Assembly (NCBI GenBank): GCA_039683515.1
Contig: JBDKRG010000004.1
Span: forward strand, 195,751-259,750
Source: JAJFUE01 sp039683515
GTDB lineage: Bacteria; Sumerlaeota; Sumerlaeia; MVZB01
DNA: 64,000 nucleotides
Direction: 5' to 3'
In this document: positions 16,747-25,783 of the stretch, piece by piece
Layout: each line of letters starts with the position of its first letter
Position numbering within the stretch: position 1 is the first letter of the stretch
Program-made: the position numbers and the translations under genes
The notes under the pieces: model-generated
What the model was told of the DNA's origin: nothing
Seen by the model: only the letters and a program-made list of their open reading frames with translations
The model's database searches: none

Positions 16747-19461
16747 ATGGATTCTACCGGCAAGATCTTGAACGACGTTTCGGTCGCCATCCTGTGCGGC
16801 GGGTCGGGGTCGCGGATGCGATCGACCGAGCAGCACAAGGTCTGCTTCCCGATCGACGGCGTCCCGGCGATCAACCGCACGATCCGGATGTTCCGCGGCC
16901 TCGGCGCGCGCCGGATCTTCGTGGTCGTCGGCGCGCTGGCCCAGAACGTGATCAGCACGGTCGGCAGGGAATTCCCCGAAGTCGTGTTTATTTACCAGCA
17001 TGAGCAGCTCGGCACCGGCCACGCCGCGCAGGTCGCCGCGGCGGCGATCGCCAAGCTCGACTGCCCGGGCTCGCTCCTCATCACGATGGGCGACAAGGTC
17101 ATCGAGCCGTTCGTGATCCGGGAGCTGGCGGAGCATTACGCGCGCGCCCGCGCCGACTTCGCGTTCATCACTTCGCCCAAGAAGCACAACGGCCTCGTCA
17201 GCACGGCCGGCCGCATCATCAAGGACCGCTCGGGGGCGATCCTCGGCAACCTCGAGCTGCGCGACATCCAGCGCGCGCAGATCATCGCCTCGCTCGCCAA
17301 GCTCGCCGCCGGCAAGCCCAACAAACAGGTCCCGGTGGAGAAGGCGGTCTCGATCGGCCTCAAGCTCATCCCGAACGAGAAAAAGCTCAACAACGCCCTC
17401 TGGCCGCTCCTCGACGAGATGCGCGCGGGCGGCGGCCTGACCGGCCGGCAGCTCCTCGAAAAGCTCGGCGACAAGCCCGGCACCATCAGCCTCGGCGGCA
17501 AGCGCCTCACCCCCGAGCAGGTCGAGCGCCAGGCCACGACCGTCAACTCGTCGGTCTATCTGGGAAGCCGAAAATTCTGGGACACGTTCCTGCCGCGGCT
17601 GCGGAACAACAACGCCCAGCGCGAATTCTACCTGACCGACGTGATCAACCTCGCCGTGGCCGACGACCACAAGTGGCGGCTCGCGCAGCATGTCCTCGAG
17701 GACACGACCTCGGTGATGGCCTACAACTCGCCCGACGAGCTGCTGCGCATCGAGGATATTTTCCGGCGCAAGACGCTCGCGCCGGCGGCCGAGCCGGTCC
17801 TCAGCGAGGCGGTGCGCCTCCCGGCGGGGATGTATCGGCCGGCGTCCAAGTGGCTCGAGCTGTTCGAGGAATGGCCGGCGGCGCTCGAGAAGAAATTCGT
17901 CGAGATCTACGGCCGCGAGGGGATCCAGTCGCGGCGCAAGATCTTCATCCAGGCGCTCAAGCTGTTCGTGCAGCGCATGGGGGGCGACCGCAAGGCGATC
18001 GTCGTGCGCGCGCCGGGCCGCATTAATTTATTGGGGCGCCACATCGACCACCGCGGCGGCGCGGTCAACGTCATGGCGATCGACCGCGACGTGGTGTTCG
18101 TCGCCGCGCCGCGCGAGGACGACGTCGTCAAGCTCGTCAACTCCGACCGCAAGCAGTTCCCCGACCGCGAGTTCTCGCTGCGCGAGGCGCTCGGCGACAT
18201 CAACTGGGACGACTGGCTGACCTACGTCAACAGCGACCACGTCCGCAACCTGCTCGTGAGCACGCGCGGCGACTGGTCCAATTACGTCAAGGCCTCGCTC
18301 GTGCGCCTCCAGCAGCAGTTCCGCAACATCCGCATTCGCGGCTTCGACGCGGCGGTCGTCGGCGACATCCCGCGCGCGGCCGGGCTCTCCAGCAGCTCGG
18401 CGCTGGTGGTGGCCTCGGCCGAAATCGCCGTCACGTTCAACGGCCTCGGCGTCACGCCGATGGAGCTTGTCGACCTGTGCGGGGAAGGCGAGTGGTTCGT
18501 CGGCTCGCGCGGCGGCGCGGCCGATCACTCGGCCATCCGCATGGCGCGCCGCGGCCAGGTCTCGCATGTCAAGTTCCTCCCGTTCCGCATGGGCGAGACC
18601 TACGACTTCCCCGAAAACTGCAAGGTCATCATCGCCTACAGCGGCTTCGACGCGCGCAAGAGCGGCGGGGCCCGCGACCGGTTCAACCAGAAGGTCGCCA
18701 GCTTCGAGTTCGGGTTCATGCTCCTCAAGGACCGCCTGCCGCAATACGACAGGCTGCTCGAGCATCTGCGCGACGTCAACCCGCAGCGGCTCGGCTGCAG
18801 CGTCAGCCAGATCTACCGCGCGCTGCTGAACGTCCCAGATTCGATGTCGGTCGCGGAACTGCGCGAGAACATTTCCGAGCGCCACCACAAGCGGATGGAA
18901 ATGGTGCTCGGGTCGCACCAGCCGCCCGAGCGCTACGACTTGCGCGGCGTGGTCATGTTCGGCATCGCCGAGTGCGCGCGCGCGCTGCTCGCCCCGGCGC
19001 TGCTTTCGCACGGCAGGCTCGAGCAGTTCGGCCGGCTCATGGCGATCAGCCACGACGGCGACCGCGTCAGCCGCCACAGGCGCATGGCGGACGGCCGCTG
19101 GCGCAGCTCGAAATACTGTTACGACTGTTCGGATGACACGATGACGCGGTGCTGCGCGGATCTGGGGAGCGAGGACCCGGATCGCGTGCTGGGCGCCCAG
19201 CTTTACATGCAGCCGGGGGCGTATGCGTGCTCGATCCCGCAGATCGACCGGATGATCGACCTCGTGAGCGGCGTCCCTGGGATTTACGGGGCGCAGCTCG
19301 GCGGGGCGGGCCTCGGCGGATGCATCATGATCCTGGCCCACCCCTCGGCCGTTTCGACGGCCTGCGACTTGCTCCGGCGCGACTATTACGGGCCGGCCAA
19401 GATCGATCCGCTGCTGCACGTGTGCAGCCCGGTCGCCGGTGCCGGCGCGATTTCATTGTAA
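16747..19461 (+). CDS. bifunctional nucleotidyltransferase - galactokinase-type sugar kinase fusion
   Basis: The 904-aa protein fuses two enzymes. Residues 1 to about 330 form a GlmU-like NTP-transferase: the LCGGSGSRMR pyrophosphorylase loop near 16, the HKVCFP lysine near 31, HEQLGTGHAAQ near 86 as in UDP-GlcNAc pyrophosphorylases, and an MGDKV metal-binding segment near 118. From about 400 it is a GHMP kinase of galactokinase type: APGRINLLGRHIDHRGG near 422, the phosphate-binding GLSSSSALVVAS near 546 and GGAGLGGCIMIL near 854. Together the halves could phosphorylate a sugar and activate it to a nucleotide sugar, by analogy with Fkp (fucokinase/GDP-fucose pyrophosphorylase), which has the same domain order but different families. 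The substrate, probably a hexose or uronic acid, is inferred only. Confidence 0.85.
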   Translation: MDSTGKILNDVSVAILCGGSGSRMRSTEQHKVCFPIDGVPAINRTIRMFRGLGARRIFVVVGALAQNVISTVGREFPEVVFIYQHEQLGTGHAAQVAAAAIAKLDCPGSLLITMGDKVIEPFVIRELAEHYARARADFAFITSPKKHNGLVSTAGRIIKDRSGAILGNLELRDIQRAQIIASLAKLAAGKPNKQVPVEKAVSIGLKLIPNEKKLNNALWPLLDEMRAGGGLTGRQLLEKLGDKPGTISLGGKRLTPEQVERQATTVNSSVYLGSRKFWDTFLPRLRNNNAQREFYLTDVINLAVADDHKWRLAQHVLEDTTSVMAYNSPDELLRIEDIFRRKTLAPAAEPVLSEAVRLPAGMYRPASKWLELFEEWPAALEKKFVEIYGREGIQSRRKIFIQALKLFVQRMGGDRKAIVVRAPGRINLLGRHIDHRGGAVNVMAIDRDVVFVAAPREDDVVKLVNSDRKQFPDREFSLREALGDINWDDWLTYVNSDHVRNLLVSTRGDWSNYVKASLVRLQQQFRNIRIRGFDAAVVGDIPRAAGLSSSSALVVASAEIAVTFNGLGVTPMELVDLCGEGEWFVGSRGGAADHSAIRMARRGQVSHVKFLPFRMGETYDFPENCKVIIAYSGFDARKSGGARDRFNQKVASFEFGFMLLKDRLPQYDRLLEHLRDVNPQRLGCSVSQIYRALLNVPDSMSVAELRENISERHHKRMEMVLGSHQPPERYDLRGVVMFGIAECARALLAPALLSHGRLEQFGRLMAISHDGDRVSRHRRMADGRWRSSKYCYDCSDDTMTRCCADLGSEDPDRVLGAQLYMQPGAYACSIPQIDRMIDLVSGVPGIYGAQLGGAGLGGCIMILAHPSAVSTACDLLRRDYYGPAKIDPLLHVCSPVAGAGAISL

Positions 19462-19478
19462 TTGCGGTTTTCGGAATG

Positions 19479-19513
19479 CGGATTGCGGATTAAACAGAAC
19501 AATCCGCAATCCG
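19479..19513. terminator. bidirectional terminator-like hairpin made of CGGATTGCGGATT words
   Basis: Perfect 13-bp arms CGGATTGCGGATT (19479-19491) and AATCCGCAATCCG (19501-19513) with a 9-base loop, between the convergent fusion kinase gene and the DUF3332 gene. The arms are the same repeat words seen at 15291 and 31162. There is no long T-run, so function as a terminator is inferred from position and symmetry. Confidence 0.55.
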
Positions 19514-19530
19514 AAATCCGCAATCCGAAA

Positions 19531-20028
19531 TCACATGGCCGCCTGGTACTGCACGGCGCCGGTGGCGTCGCGCAGCAGCTTGCCGGTGAGCTTGCCCTGG
19601 GCGTCGCGCACCTGCATTTCCTTGTCCGAGACGCGGGTGAAGCGGGTCGTGTTGATGACCTGGCCGTTGCGCGACAGGGTCAGCGTGGCTTCCTTGCCGT
19701 CGGCCGAAGGCACGAACGCGTACTGCACGCCGTCGCGCTCGACCGAGCCGATCTGGACGACGTTGCCGGTCCAGAACTCCATCACGTTGAGGACGATGGC
19801 ATCGACGAACATCGCGACGCCATAGACCGGGATGATGATGAACACCCACATGACGATCGACTGGAAGATTTTCTTCTGCGTCGAATCGCCCTGAATCTGG
19901 CCGCCGACGTTGCCGTTGGTCCGGTAGACGGCGCGGGTCAGCGGGAACCGGCCGTAGCAGCCGAGCGACACGAACATCCACACGGCGATCATCGAAATGA
20001 TCAGGCCTTTGCGAAGCGAACGATACAT
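19531..20028 (-). CDS. DUF3332-family membrane-associated protein
   Basis: The 165-aa protein starts at the ATG at 20028, where GGAGGT lies eight bases upstream. The sequence CYGRFPLTRAVYRTNG, then IFQSIVMWVFIIIPVYGVAM and VLNVMEFWTGN, is the signature of DUF3332 (PF11810): a Cys after the first hydrophobic helix (atypical lipobox SLGC, Cys near residue 24), a second transmembrane helix, and a soluble beta-rich tail beginning VVQIGSVERDG. Function is unknown in all members I know of. It converges on the kinase fusion across a hairpin. Confidence 0.8.
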   Translation of the reverse strand: MYRSLRKGLIISMIAVWMFVSLGCYGRFPLTRAVYRTNGNVGGQIQGDSTQKKIFQSIVMWVFIIIPVYGVAMFVDAIVLNVMEFWTGNVVQIGSVERDGVQYAFVPSADGKEATLTLSRNGQVINTTRFTRVSDKEMQVRDAQGKLTGKLLRDATGAVQYQAAM

Positions 20029-20182
20029 GTGGCACACCTCCATGCGCATCCTGCGCGAATGTTGAATCCTGAACAGATATTTCAGTGTAACACGAATCAA
20101 CAGGAAACCAAAAATTATGAATAACGAAAAGCCCGCGCGTTGCGGCGCGGGCTGATTCGAAAGAAGACGCAAATGCCGATGC

Positions 20183-20602
20183 TCAATTCGGGTAGACGAA
20201 CTGGAGGTCGATGCTGGTGTCGGGGTGAATGGTCTGCTTGACGGGGCAGGCGTTGGCCGCGGCCTCGAGCTTGGCGCGGTCGGCCTCGCCGAGCTGGAAG
20301 CCCTTGGGCAGCGTGACGATGGCGCGCAGGCTTGCCACGCGGCGCGGCGGCGTGGCGGTCATGTCCTTGGTCACGTTGACCGTGGTGCCGGCGATGTCCC
20401 AGCCGTTGCGCTGGGCCATCAGCCCCATGATCGTCAGGATGCAGGCGCCGAGCGCGCCGCCGACCATGTCGGTCGGCGAGATCGACTCGCCCTTGCCGCC
20501 GTTGTCGACCGGGGCTTCGGTCTGGAATTTCTGCCGGGACGGCCCATGCGTGATCTCGCAGCGCAATCCGCCCAGGTAAGTGACGTCGATGTTGACGGAC
20601 AT
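20183..20602 (-). CDS. OsmC/Ohr-family peroxidase-like protein
   Basis: The 139-aa protein has AAGGAG ahead of its ATG. It has the OsmC fold pattern with both redox cysteines: C54 in GALGACILT and C119 in ANACPVKQ, the pair that reduces organic hydroperoxides in OsmC/Ohr proteins. SISPTDMVGGALG is the family's active-site helix lead-in. Length is normal. It stands alone, so a stress-protection role in the cytoplasm is inferred from family alone. The branch is closer to YhfA/OsmC-like than to Ohr. Confidence 0.88.
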   Translation of the reverse strand: MSVNIDVTYLGGLRCEITHGPSRQKFQTEAPVDNGGKGESISPTDMVGGALGACILTIMGLMAQRNGWDIAGTTVNVTKDMTATPPRRVASLRAIVTLPKGFQLGEADRAKLEAAANACPVKQTIHPDTSIDLQFVYPN

Positions 20603-20778
20603 GAGAAAAGCTCCTTATGAAATGAAATCGCAATAATCAGTTTTACTTTTACCGCCGCTGCATTCAGGCGAATGGATATGCCACCTGCCTCAGCCGCGGT
20701 CAAAAATACCATACACTATTTTTAAGCCGTCTTCAGCCTGCTTCTTTGGCGCGTGTGGTGAATTAATAGATTTCGATT

Positions 20779-20823
20779 GCCCGCTTTTCAGCGGGGTGAA
20801 TGGGTTGCCACCGGCTTCAGCCG
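20779..20823. repeat. REP palindromes on the 3' side of the RAYT gene
   Basis: GCCCGCTTTTCAGCGGG hairpin followed by TTGCCACCGGCTTCAGCCG, the latter abutting the RAYT stop codon. These are the same words that occur on the other side of the gene at 21296-21597. Confidence 0.8.
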
Positions 20824-21279
20824 TTATTCTTCCTCATCAAGGTCTTCCTCAGTCCCCATGTCTCCACAATCCTCTAATTTCTCGCGGGTGGTGCCATTGG
20901 CATGGTGCTGTTCCTGAAGTTCAATGTATTTCAATATCGCCGGCAAATTTGCAGTTGCAAAACTCACAACCCCATAGCCTCTTTGCCACCTGAGCATCTT
21001 CATGCCGAATTCCTTGTTGATCGCCCGGGCACAAGCGCCTTTGATCTTGCCGATCATCTGGTCGATTACAATCATTGGCTCGATCTCAATTGCGGCATGC
21101 AGGTGGTCCCTGGTTCCCCCAATTCCTTTCAAGTAGACCCCGGGGAAATGATGGCAGTAATTTCGAATAAACAGGAAGACCTTGGGTTGAACAGCCGGGG
21201 TTAACAGCTTTTGATCGCGGTAGCAGTGCCAATTGATGTGGAGAAGGATTTCATGGTGGGCATGGCTGCCTTTGCTCAT
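20824..21279 (-). CDS. REP-associated tyrosine transposase (RAYT, IS200-like Y1_Tnp)
   Basis: The 151-aa protein has the HUH single-strand nuclease signature D58-H59-L60-H61 followed by AAIEIEP, and the catalytic tyrosine helix ILKYIELQEQHH (Y118), as in PF01797 transposases. RAYTs cut and join single-stranded REP DNA. Its flanks fit this exactly: REP palindromes of GCTGAAGC and CCGGCTTCAGCCGG type lie on both sides. The C-terminus is acidic (EEDLDEEE). It is likely a domesticated, vertically kept member rather than an active IS, because no left-end/right-end IS200 hairpins flank a single unit. Confidence 0.88.
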   Translation of the reverse strand: MSKGSHAHHEILLHINWHCYRDQKLLTPAVQPKVFLFIRNYCHHFPGVYLKGIGGTRDHLHAAIEIEPMIVIDQMIGKIKGACARAINKEFGMKMLRWQRGYGVVSFATANLPAILKYIELQEQHHANGTTREKLEDCGDMGTEEDLDEEE

Positions 21280-21284
21280 GGCTG

Positions 21285-21600
21285 AAGCCTTTGTCCGAGA
21301 AGCCCGCTGAAGCGGGCTTGGGAGTTTTTAAAATGCCCCAACCACCGGCTGAAGCCGGTGGCAACCAACTCAGCCCGCTGAAGCGGGCATCCAATGATCT
21401 ACACTGGTTGCTTCTATACTTCAAAGGTTATTTGTATGAGTTCAGATTCCTACTCTGCGCGCGACTCTGCTTAAAAGAAAAAGCCCGCTTTTCAGCGGGC
21501 TGAACAGGTTGCCACCGGCTTTAGCCGGTGGCAATCGGTGAAATTTCATAAAGAAGCACGCTTCAGCGCGCTTCTCGGTTCCGGCTTCAGCCTTTCAACA
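21285..21600. repeat. REP palindrome cluster on the 5' side of the RAYT gene
   Basis: This 307-bp gap contains no gene but at least six hairpin units: AAGCCCGCTGAAGCGGGCTT at 21299, CCACCGGCTGAAGCCGGTGG near 21342, GCCCGCTGAAGCGGGC near 21374, GCCCGCTTTTCAGCGGGC near 21482, CCACCGGCTTTAGCCGGTGG near 21513, and AAGCACGCTTCAGCGCGCTT near 21554. The last ones run into the 3' end of ilvD. Confidence 0.88.
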
Positions 21601-23698
21601 CCGCGCCCTGGGCGGCGTTGGCGACCATTTTTTGATATCTCCCGAGCCAGCCGTAGTTCATGCGCGGGGCGGGCGGCTGCCATTGGGCGCGGCGGCGTTC
21701 GAGTTCGGCCGCGTCGACCTTGAGTTCGAGCTTCTTGTTCGGGATGTCGACCGAGACGATGTCGCCGTCGCGGACGAGGCCGATCACGCCGCCCTCGGCC
21801 GCCTCGGGGCTGACGTGGCCGATGCACGCGCCGGCGGTGCCGCCGCTGAACCGGCCGTCGGTCACGAGCGCCACGCTCTTGCCGAGGCCCATCCCCTTGA
21901 TGTAGCTCGTCGGGCTGAGCATCTCCTGCATGCCGGGGCCGCCGCGCGGGCCTTCGTTGCGGATGATGACGACCATGCCGGGCTGGACCTTCTTGCCGAG
22001 GATCCCCTTGCAGGCGTCCTCCTGGCTTTCGAAGACGATCGCCGGCCCTTCGTGCTTGAGCATCTCGGGATCGACGCCGGCTGTCTTGACCACGGCGCCC
22101 TGTTCGGCCAGGTTGCCGTGCAGGATCGTGAGGCCGCCTTCCTTGGAATAAGCCCGCTCGACCTCGCGGATCACGTCCATCGGTTTGAAGTCGCCGTCGG
22201 ACTCGAGGCAGGGATTTCCAGCAATGACCGCGGCCAGCGGCGCAACGCCGCCGGCGGCGAGCAGTTCGGCGCGGACGGCGGCCGGTTTCTTGCCGGTCGG
22301 CTTGCTGCCCTCGACGCACATCGCGATCGCTTCGGCCGTCACGATCGCGGAGCGCGGGTCGTTCTCGGCGATGTTGTCGCCGAGCGTCTTGCCGGTGACC
22401 GTCTTGCAGTCGAGCTTGAGCAGGCCCGGCAGGCCGCGCTGGATCGAGCCCAGAATCCCGTGGATGCCGCCCGAGCGGTGGACGTCCTGGATGTAGAAGA
22501 TGCGGCCGTCGGGGGTGGCCGACGGCGCGACCTTGCAGATGTTGGGCGTTTTGACGCTCAGGTCGTTGATGCGCGCCATGTCGTACTGGATTCCGGCTTC
22601 GCGGGCGACCGCGAGGACGTGCAGCAGCGTGTTGGTCGAGCCGCCCATGGCCATGTCGAGGATCATTGCGTTGTCGAACGCGGCCTCGGTGGCGATGTCG
22701 CGCGGCTTGACGTCGTCGGCGACGAGCTCGAGGATCCGCTCGGCGGCGCGCCGGTAGAGGCGCTGCCGCTCGGCGCTGGTGGCCAGCACCGTGCCGTTGC
22801 CCGGCAGCGCCATGCCGAGCGCCTCGCACAGGCAGTTCATCGAGTTGGCGGTGAACATGCCCGAGCACGAGCCGCACGTCGGGCAGGCGTTGTGTTCGAT
22901 GGCGTCGAAATCGGCGTCGCTGATCTTGCCGACGGCCTTCTGGCCCACCGCGTAGAACGTGTCGATCAGGTCCAGCCCCCGGCCGAGCGCGCGGCCGGCT
23001 TCCATCGGGCCGCCGGAGACAAAAATCGTCGGGATGTTCACGCGCATCGCGGCCATCAGCATGCCCGGGATGATCTTGTCGCAGTTGGGGATGCAGATCA
23101 TGCCGTCGAAGCAGTGCGCGCGCAGCATCGTCTCGACCGAGTCGGCGATCAGCTCGCGCGAGGGGAGCGAATACTTCATCCCCTCGTGGCCCATCGCGAT
23201 GCCGTCGTCGACGCCGATCGTGTTGAAGACGAACGGGACGCCGCCGGCCTGCCGGACGGCCTGCTTGACGAACTCGGCGACGGCGTCCAGGTGGACGTGG
23301 CCGGGGATGATGTCGATGTGGCTCGAGCAGATGGCGATGAAGGGCTTGTTCCAGTCCTCGTCGGTCACGCCGGTGGCGCGCAGCAGGGCGCGGTGCGGGG
23401 CGCGCTCGACCCCCGCCTTGATCGTGTCGGAACGCATCGGGCGAACTCCAGTCTCGGGTGTCGGGGCGGCCTCGGGAGCCGGCGTGCGCAGGGCGTTGAG
23501 GATTTCCAGGATGCGGGCTTCGTCCTCGACCGCGCCGATGACGATGCCCCAGCCCTTCTGGAACTGATACATGCCGTCATACGCCGGATCGTGAAAGCTC
23601 TGGATCGTATGGTCGATCCCCTCGTCGGCAAGCGCCTGATCGAGCAGGCGCGCCTCGACTTCGTTATCGAGCTGGGCGATCTTCTGAAACCGGTCCAT
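21587..23698 (-). CDS. ilvD: dihydroxy-acid dehydratase with N-terminal DUF2007-like domain
   Basis: The 703-aa protein is complete IlvD (about residues 88-703) with an 87-residue N-terminal extension. The IlvD part has the Fe-S cysteines in IPNCDKIIPGM and CPTCGSCSGMF and the KTPNICKVAPSA region. It dehydrates 2,3-dihydroxy-acids in valine, leucine and isoleucine synthesis. The extension (QLDNEVEARLLDQALADEGI, then YQFQKGWGIVIGAVEDEARI) resembles the small DUF2007 putative signal-transducing domain and is joined by a Pro/Ala/Thr linker. An internal ATG at 23437, eight bases after GGAG, would give a standard-length IlvD, so either a fusion or two products are possible. The TGA stop lies inside a REP word (GGCTGAAGCC). 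Confidence 0.9.
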   Translation of the reverse strand: MDRFQKIAQLDNEVEARLLDQALADEGIDHTIQSFHDPAYDGMYQFQKGWGIVIGAVEDEARILEILNALRTPAPEAAPTPETGVRPMRSDTIKAGVERAPHRALLRATGVTDEDWNKPFIAICSSHIDIIPGHVHLDAVAEFVKQAVRQAGGVPFVFNTIGVDDGIAMGHEGMKYSLPSRELIADSVETMLRAHCFDGMICIPNCDKIIPGMLMAAMRVNIPTIFVSGGPMEAGRALGRGLDLIDTFYAVGQKAVGKISDADFDAIEHNACPTCGSCSGMFTANSMNCLCEALGMALPGNGTVLATSAERQRLYRRAAERILELVADDVKPRDIATEAAFDNAMILDMAMGGSTNTLLHVLAVAREAGIQYDMARINDLSVKTPNICKVAPSATPDGRIFYIQDVHRSGGIHGILGSIQRGLPGLLKLDCKTVTGKTLGDNIAENDPRSAIVTAEAIAMCVEGSKPTGKKPAAVRAELLAAGGVAPLAAVIAGNPCLESDGDFKPMDVIREVERAYSKEGGLTILHGNLAEQGAVVKTAGVDPEMLKHEGPAIVFESQEDACKGILGKKVQPGMVVIIRNEGPRGGPGMQEMLSPTSYIKGMGLGKSVALVTDGRFSGGTAGACIGHVSPEAAEGGVIGLVRDGDIVSVDIPNKKLELKVDAAELERRRAQWQPPAPRMNYGWLGRYQKMVANAAQGAVLKG

Positions 23699-23795
23699 CG
23701 AATGCTCCTTTCGCCCCGTGAAAAAGGGTCTGGCTGCAATTTAATCCTTTAAAACCGATGACGCCAGCGGAGATTTAATGCGACGGGATTGAACC

Positions 23796-23975
23796 GCAGA
23801 GATCTTGAATGGAACGCGGATGACGCGGATCGGGCGGATTCTCGCGGATTTTGATTGAACCGCCAAGACGCCAAGAACACCAAGACCTGAAAAATTTGGT
23901 TCTTATTCTTGGCGGCCTTGGCATCTTGGCGGTTCGATAATCTCTCTGTGTTCTCTGTGTCTCCGTGGTTCAATT
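23796..23975. repeat. word-like intergenic repeats, GACGCCAAG and CTGTGTCTCCGTGG types
   Basis: A stretch of near-repeated words: an inverted pair GAACCGCCAAGACGCCAAGA (23857-23876) with its diverged reverse complement at 23916-23935, then CTCTGTGTTCTCTGTGTCTC and CGTGGTTCAAT. The CTGTGTCTCCGTGGTTCAAT word recurs at about 46222-46241. No gene is supported here. Confidence 0.75.
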
Positions 23976-24008
23976 TATTTTTGCTGTTTTTGGCGCATTC
24001 GCGCGCAG

Positions 24009-24152
24009 GATCCCCTGGCGGCGCGGCTGGCGTTGATGCCCCTGCGCGGCCAGATCGATCCCGGCATCCTTGCCGGGTTCCGCCTGCCGGCCGCGCTGCC
24101 GGCCACGATCAACTCGTGCGCGGCGTTTACGCAGATTTCGGGGGGAACGTGA
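24009..24152 (+). pseudogene. fragment of an SBF-type (bile acid:Na+ symporter-like) gene
   Basis: In frame, this segment encodes DPGILAGFRLPAALPATINS, then CAAFTQISGG and a stop. The intact symporter at 25971 has DPGLLAGFCLLAALPTTISS, then CVTFTQISGGN at the corresponding place. The copy lacks both ends and has a small deletion after the SGG codons. It lies on the same strand as the intact gene, with the GT-C gene in between on the other strand, so it looks like the relic of an older tandem duplicate. Confidence 0.75.
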
Positions 24153-24160
24153 CGCGCCCT

Positions 24161-25783
24161 TTAGCGTTGCGCCCTGGCGTAGACTTCGAGTCCGATGGCC
24201 TGAAGCCCGGCTCGACTCAGTTCGATGGAATCGTCCGGCGCCAGGTGATGGTCCGCAAGGGATTGCCGAAAGGCCTGCTCGGTATACGAGTAGGAGTCGC
24301 CGGAGAGGGTCGGGTCCGGCCGCATCAGCTGTGGATCGAACAGTAACCAGACGCGCGAGGCTCGCTCCCGTGACATATGGGCCAAGACCGTGTCGGCTTC
24401 CATTTGGTTCTGCGTCGGGGTGGGGAATTCGAGCCAGCCCGGGTGGGTTCCCGTGGACGCCGGAAAGGTGATCCACGGCGTCGTCAGGGGGCGCTTCAAT
24501 AAGTCGTAGGCGAAGAAAAGCCCCTCCAGATCCAGGCAAACGATCAGATCGTCGGGGCGGGCCATCTGGGCCAGGATCTGACAGCGGGTTTCCTGTTTCC
24601 TGATGGTATTTCCTCCCGCGGCCAGGTGAAGGCGGGTCATATAAAACCCGGGAACGGCCCACAAAACGGCGGCGGCAACGATGACGACGACCGGCTGACT
24701 GAAACGCCCCAAAGCCCGGCAGACGGCGTCCGTGCCGATGGCGAGCATGCACAGCAACGGCGGATAGACAAGCGTGTCGTATCGGCCGACGACGTAGATG
24801 GGACGAACCAGCAGCGAATAAAGCAGCGTGAACAGCAACGGCGCGAGGAGCAAGACGACGAGAACCGACAACATCCGCCGCGAATCCGTCCGCCGTGCAA
24901 AAGGCTTCGACCAAAACATGCCGGCAAATCCACCAGCAAGCGTCGTCGTCCAGATTTGCGTCACGATCCGGGCCGCGTCCGGCAACACGGGTTGCTGCAG
25001 GCGAGTCGGGATGCAGCCGCCGCAAGACAGTTTCAACAATGATTCCGGAATCAGCGTGAACCATGAGGCTTCGCGCCAGAAATGAAGAATCCAGCCGGTG
25101 CCGCCCCCCGTCCGGGCTTGATTCCATAGATGCAGAAACCACGGGACATATAACATGCCGACCACGATGTGCGTCAGCATGAATGCAAGCCACGTGCGTC
25201 GTCGCGGCCGGATGATGAGCGCCGCGATCCAAAGCGCCGGCACGAACCAAATCGCCAGATTGTGGGCATACAAAGCGGCCAGGAGCGCGATGCCGTGCGC
25301 TGCCATCGCGGGCCTCGAGTCGCGTCGCATGGCCCGGGTAAAGGCCCACAGGGCCAGGGAAATGAGGAGCCACGTCAAGGGATAGCCGCGCGCTTCCTGT
25401 GAATAATGAATGTGGAAGGGGAGCATCGACCCGATGAATGCGGCCCAGATCGCAACCCGGCGGGACAACCCCAGCTCGAGCGCCCAGGCGGCGGTCACCG
25501 CCAGTTGAAGAACGCCGAAAACCAGGGACAGCGAACGAAGCGAGATCGGCTCAATGCCGAAGAGCGCGATCCAGCTCTTGAGCAGCAGGAAATAGAGCGG
25601 CGCGTTGGTGTCGTTGCGCAGGGCGTGGAGGATTCCCTGCGGATCGGCGCAAAAAAGAACCGACGTGCATTCGTCGAACCATAACTCCTGGGCGTCCAGG
25701 CCGATCCCACGAATGACGGCCGCTACGGCTAGAACCGCAACCAGCAGCTTGAAGGTGGACTCAGCAAGTCGCCGACTTTTCAC
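24161..25783 (-). CDS. GT-C-type integral membrane glycosyltransferase
   Basis: The predicted 540-aa product has about ten hydrophobic helices. It begins with the ArnT/PMT-like signature after TM1: LDAQELWFDECTS, in which the Asp-Glu pair is the catalytic motif of polyprenyl-phosphate-sugar-dependent GT-C enzymes. HYSQEARGYPLTWLL (near 120) matches the conserved second loop of this PMT_2-like group. The C-terminal soluble part is variable. The start is uncertain: the open frame extends far upstream through DNA that belongs to the opposite-strand symporter. I chose a GTG at 25783 just before the first TM; a TTG at 25825 is an alternative. It probably transfers a lipid-linked sugar at the periplasmic face. 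Confidence 0.75.
   Translation of the reverse strand: MKSRRLAESTFKLLVAVLAVAAVIRGIGLDAQELWFDECTSVLFCADPQGILHALRNDTNAPLYFLLLKSWIALFGIEPISLRSLSLVFGVLQLAVTAAWALELGLSRRVAIWAAFIGSMLPFHIHYSQEARGYPLTWLLISLALWAFTRAMRRDSRPAMAAHGIALLAALYAHNLAIWFVPALWIAALIIRPRRRTWLAFMLTHIVVGMLYVPWFLHLWNQARTGGGTGWILHFWREASWFTLIPESLLKLSCGGCIPTRLQQPVLPDAARIVTQIWTTTLAGGFAGMFWSKPFARRTDSRRMLSVLVVLLLAPLLFTLLYSLLVRPIYVVGRYDTLVYPPLLCMLAIGTDAVCRALGRFSQPVVVIVAAAVLWAVPGFYMTRLHLAAGGNTIRKQETRCQILAQMARPDDLIVCLDLEGLFFAYDLLKRPLTTPWITFPASTGTHPGWLEFPTPTQNQMEADTVLAHMSRERASRVWLLFDPQLMRPDPTLSGDSYSYTEQAFRQSLADHHLAPDDSIELSRAGLQAIGLEVYARAQR

Noticed and set aside
18028..19419. 463-residue minus-strand frame inside the kinase fusion
   Set aside because: Antisense shadow; the plus strand keeps GHMP kinase motifs throughout.
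20779..21600. CRISPR-like look of repeated palindromes around 20.8-21.6 kb
   Set aside because: Units differ in length and spacing, occur in both orientations and flank a RAYT gene; there are no uniform spacers and no cas genes.
21632..23752. 706-residue plus-strand frame opposite ilvD
   Set aside because: Antisense shadow caused by strong GC codon bias; no domain seen.
23749..23973. 74-residue minus-strand frame beginning MNHGDTENTE
   Set aside because: It is translation of word-like intergenic repeats and not a gene; such frames arise wherever this repeat type occurs.
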